This document shows positions 5,782 to 6,915 of a DNA stretch of 6,915 nt, piece by piece. The notes beneath the pieces were generated by a model that saw only the letters and a program-made list of their open reading frames with translations, was not told the origin of the DNA and searched no databases. The stretch's first letter is position 1. The number at the start of each line of letters is the position of its first letter. The translations under genes were made by a program, and so were the position numbers. This DNA is from Acidobacteriota bacterium (GTDB taxonomy: Bacteria; Acidobacteriota; Blastocatellia; Pyrinomonadales; Pyrinomonadaceae): contig QHXE01000272.1 in NCBI GenBank assembly GCA_003222835.1, forward strand, positions 1 through 6,915, in the 5' to 3' direction.

Positions 5782-5791
5782 CCCTGCCGGT

Positions 5792-6565
5792 ATGTCCATC
5801 CTAATCGCCGAAGACAACGTGGCCCAGCGCGCTTACCTGCGTGAGATACTCGAGCGTGACTTTCCTTCGCATCAGCCGGTGATTGAAGCGGCCGATGGTG
5901 AAGAGACGGTGGCGATGGCGCTAAAGAACAAGCCTGAGGTTTGCATTCTCGACATTCAGATGCCGAAGCTTTCCGGCGTGAAAGCCGCCCGAGCTATCTG
6001 GCGCGAGTATCCTGAGGCGCGGATTATTTTCTGGACCCAGTTTCCGCACGAGATTTACATCAACGAGATACGCAAAATCGTTAAGTCCGTCGATCCGCCG
6101 CCGGCTTATGGTTTCATTCATAAGAACAATCCGGAGTCGCGCTTTCTGCGTTTCGTCGCCGCGGTGCTGGAAGATGGCGCGGACATGATCGATCCGGCGT
6201 TCAAGGATTCATTCAAGCGGCCGTTGCTGACTGAGTTCGAAGCCGAAGCGCTTTACTATCTCGCGCTCGGTTTATCGAACTGGGCCATCGCTCGTAAATG
6301 CTCATTGAGCTTGCGCGGAGTCGAAAGCCGTCTGGCGACGCTCTACGAAAAACTTTTCGTGTCAATTCCCGAAGGCACAGAGCATGAAGCTTACGAGAAG
6401 CTGGCTTACAACGTGCGGACGCGTGCGTTCTTTGAGGCTCTGCGGCGTGGCTTGCTGAACAATGATGAGTTGGAAAAGGCCGCGGTTGATCTTGAAGGAT
6501 GGCTCGAGCGCGATCGAAAGAAGTTTATTGAAGAGCAGAAGCGCGACGCTGGGAAGAAGAAATGA
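5792..6565 (+). CDS. NarL/FixJ-type response regulator with C-terminal extension
   Basis: The 257-residue protein has a receiver domain (1-125) and a LuxR-type helix-turn-helix (about 146-190). In the receiver, Glu7-Asp8 form the acidic pair, Asp54 in CILDIQMPKLSG is the phosphorylation site, Thr82 is the switch residue and Lys111 the conserved lysine. The HTH has ALGLSNWAIARKCSLSLRGVESRL, split around the turn, and LYEKLFV as in GerE-type domains. It should be a DNA-binding transcription factor activated by phosphorylation. Residues 191-257 form an unusual charged, probably helical tail ending in a Lys-rich stretch. No histidine kinase is encoded nearby, so it is an orphan here. I chose the ATG at 5792 because ILIAEDN must be near the N-terminus; an upstream GTG at 5717 would add 25 residues unlike a receiver domain. 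The target genes are unknown; the divergent YdjM-family gene is a possible one. Confidence 0.9.
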   Translation: MSILIAEDNVAQRAYLREILERDFPSHQPVIEAADGEETVAMALKNKPEVCILDIQMPKLSGVKAARAIWREYPEARIIFWTQFPHEIYINEIRKIVKSVDPPPAYGFIHKNNPESRFLRFVAAVLEDGADMIDPAFKDSFKRPLLTEFEAEALYYLALGLSNWAIARKCSLSLRGVESRLATLYEKLFVSIPEGTEHEAYEKLAYNVRTRAFFEALRRGLLNNDELEKAAVDLEGWLERDRKKFIEEQKRDAGKKK

Positions 6566-6582
6566 TTTGTCTCATTCACACA

Positions 6583-6660
6583 CGGCTTCAGCCGGGTGTT
6601 CAAGGCAACAACAATTTTCAATTAACCGTTTTAACGGTTTCCCGTTAGCGAGAGGGCTTC
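6583..6660. repeat. Composite palindromic repeat (REP-like), copy 2, beside a Y1 transposase
   Basis: The hairpin CGGCT-TC-AGCCG (6583-6594) contains CTTCAGCCGGGT. It is followed by AACCGTT-TT-AACGGTT (6624-6639) and then CCCGTTAGCG. The core, the second palindrome and the 38-nt offset between them match copy 1 at 1665-1730, while the sequence between is not conserved. GGGCTTC at 6654-6660 could pair with part of the first hairpin. It starts 18 nt after the response regulator stop and ends at the transposase ribosome binding site. Confidence 0.7.
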
Positions 6661-6675
6661 AAAGGAGAATGCCTC

Positions 6676-6915
6676 ATGTCAACTCATTCGTACTCGCGCT
6701 GTTGGCTTCACTTGATCTGGGAAACGCTCCGTCGAGAACCGATGTTGGACAAACGTGCTGCGGCGAAGGCTTCTGCAAATCTGTCTGAATATTCATACGA
6801 AAAAGGGATTTACATGAAGATCAACTTCTTCAACGCCGATCACACTCACGCACTGATTGATCTTCCCACAAACCTGACAATCGAACAGGTCGTGCAACTG
6901 TTGAAGGGCAGCTCA
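6676..6915 (+). CDS. Y1 (IS200/RAYT-like) transposase, N-terminal part, cut by the window edge
   Basis: The 80 visible residues match the start of the Y1_Tnp domain (PF01797) of HUH single-strand transposases. The sequence opens with MSTHSYSRCWLHLIWETLRR, like the usual LIHIVWSTKNRE opening. HTH (His56, His58) in NADHTHALIDLP is the metal-binding HUH pair, and LTIEQVVQLLKGSS matches the helix after it. The catalytic tyrosine would lie beyond position 6915 and cannot be checked. AAAGGAG at 6661-6667, 8 nt before the ATG, is a strong ribosome binding site. The repeat directly upstream, with relatives elsewhere in the window, suggests a domesticated REP-associated transposase (RAYT) rather than a mobile IS200, but this is inference. 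The middle residue of the HUH motif is Thr instead of the usual hydrophobic residue. Confidence 0.88.
   Translation, partial: MSTHSYSRCWLHLIWETLRREPMLDKRAAAKASANLSEYSYEKGIYMKINFFNADHTHALIDLPTNLTIEQVVQLLKGSS

Overview
The window looks like a piece of a free-living bacterial chromosome. The most likely source is Acidobacteriota, perhaps the Blastocatellia/Pyrinomonadaceae side. This is inferred from the style of the proteins (DUF1015, an M19 dipeptidase, an IS200/RAYT-type transposase with an N-terminus familiar from that phylum), the moderate G+C, and the many short palindromic repeats between genes. No rRNA, tRNA or CRISPR array was seen, and taxonomy is not proven by anything here.

Layout. 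Positions 94-294 (-) encode a small coiled-coil-like protein, divergent from a DUF1015/COG4198 protein at 377-1606 (+). DUF1015 converges on a HemW-type radical SAM protein at 1785-2939 (-), and the gap between them holds a hairpin and a composite palindromic repeat. The 368-base gap 2940-3307 holds a candidate hemW -10 box, a 93-bp imperfect inverted repeat and otherwise nothing I can support. A very hydrophilic 67-residue protein follows at 3308-3511 (+). It converges on an M19 membrane dipeptidase-like gene at 3697-4902 (-), with two inverted repeats between. Upstream of the dipeptidase, in another reading frame, lies what looks like the remains of its signal peptide. A BIME-like double hairpin (5044-5127) separates it from a YdjM-family membrane protein (5131-5673, -), which is divergent from a NarL/LuxR-type response regulator (5792-6565, +). 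The right edge carries a second copy of the composite repeat, followed directly by the start of a Y1 (IS200/RAYT-like) transposase that runs off the window.

How it fits together. The genes do not form one operon or pathway; they are mostly single transcription units in alternating directions. The connecting theme is the repeat population. A CTTCAG(C/T)CGGGT-type hairpin core occurs at 1665, 5064 and 6586 and, inverted, at 1746 and 5094. A second palindrome, AACCGTTT(A/T)AACGGTT, follows the first core at exactly the same 38-nt offset in two of the copies. One of those two copies adjoins the ribosome binding site of the Y1 transposase, which is the arrangement expected of a REP/RAYT system. 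I see no convincing novel defence or biosynthetic system. The observations most worth following are the repeat/RAYT set and the out-of-frame signal peptide relic of the dipeptidase.
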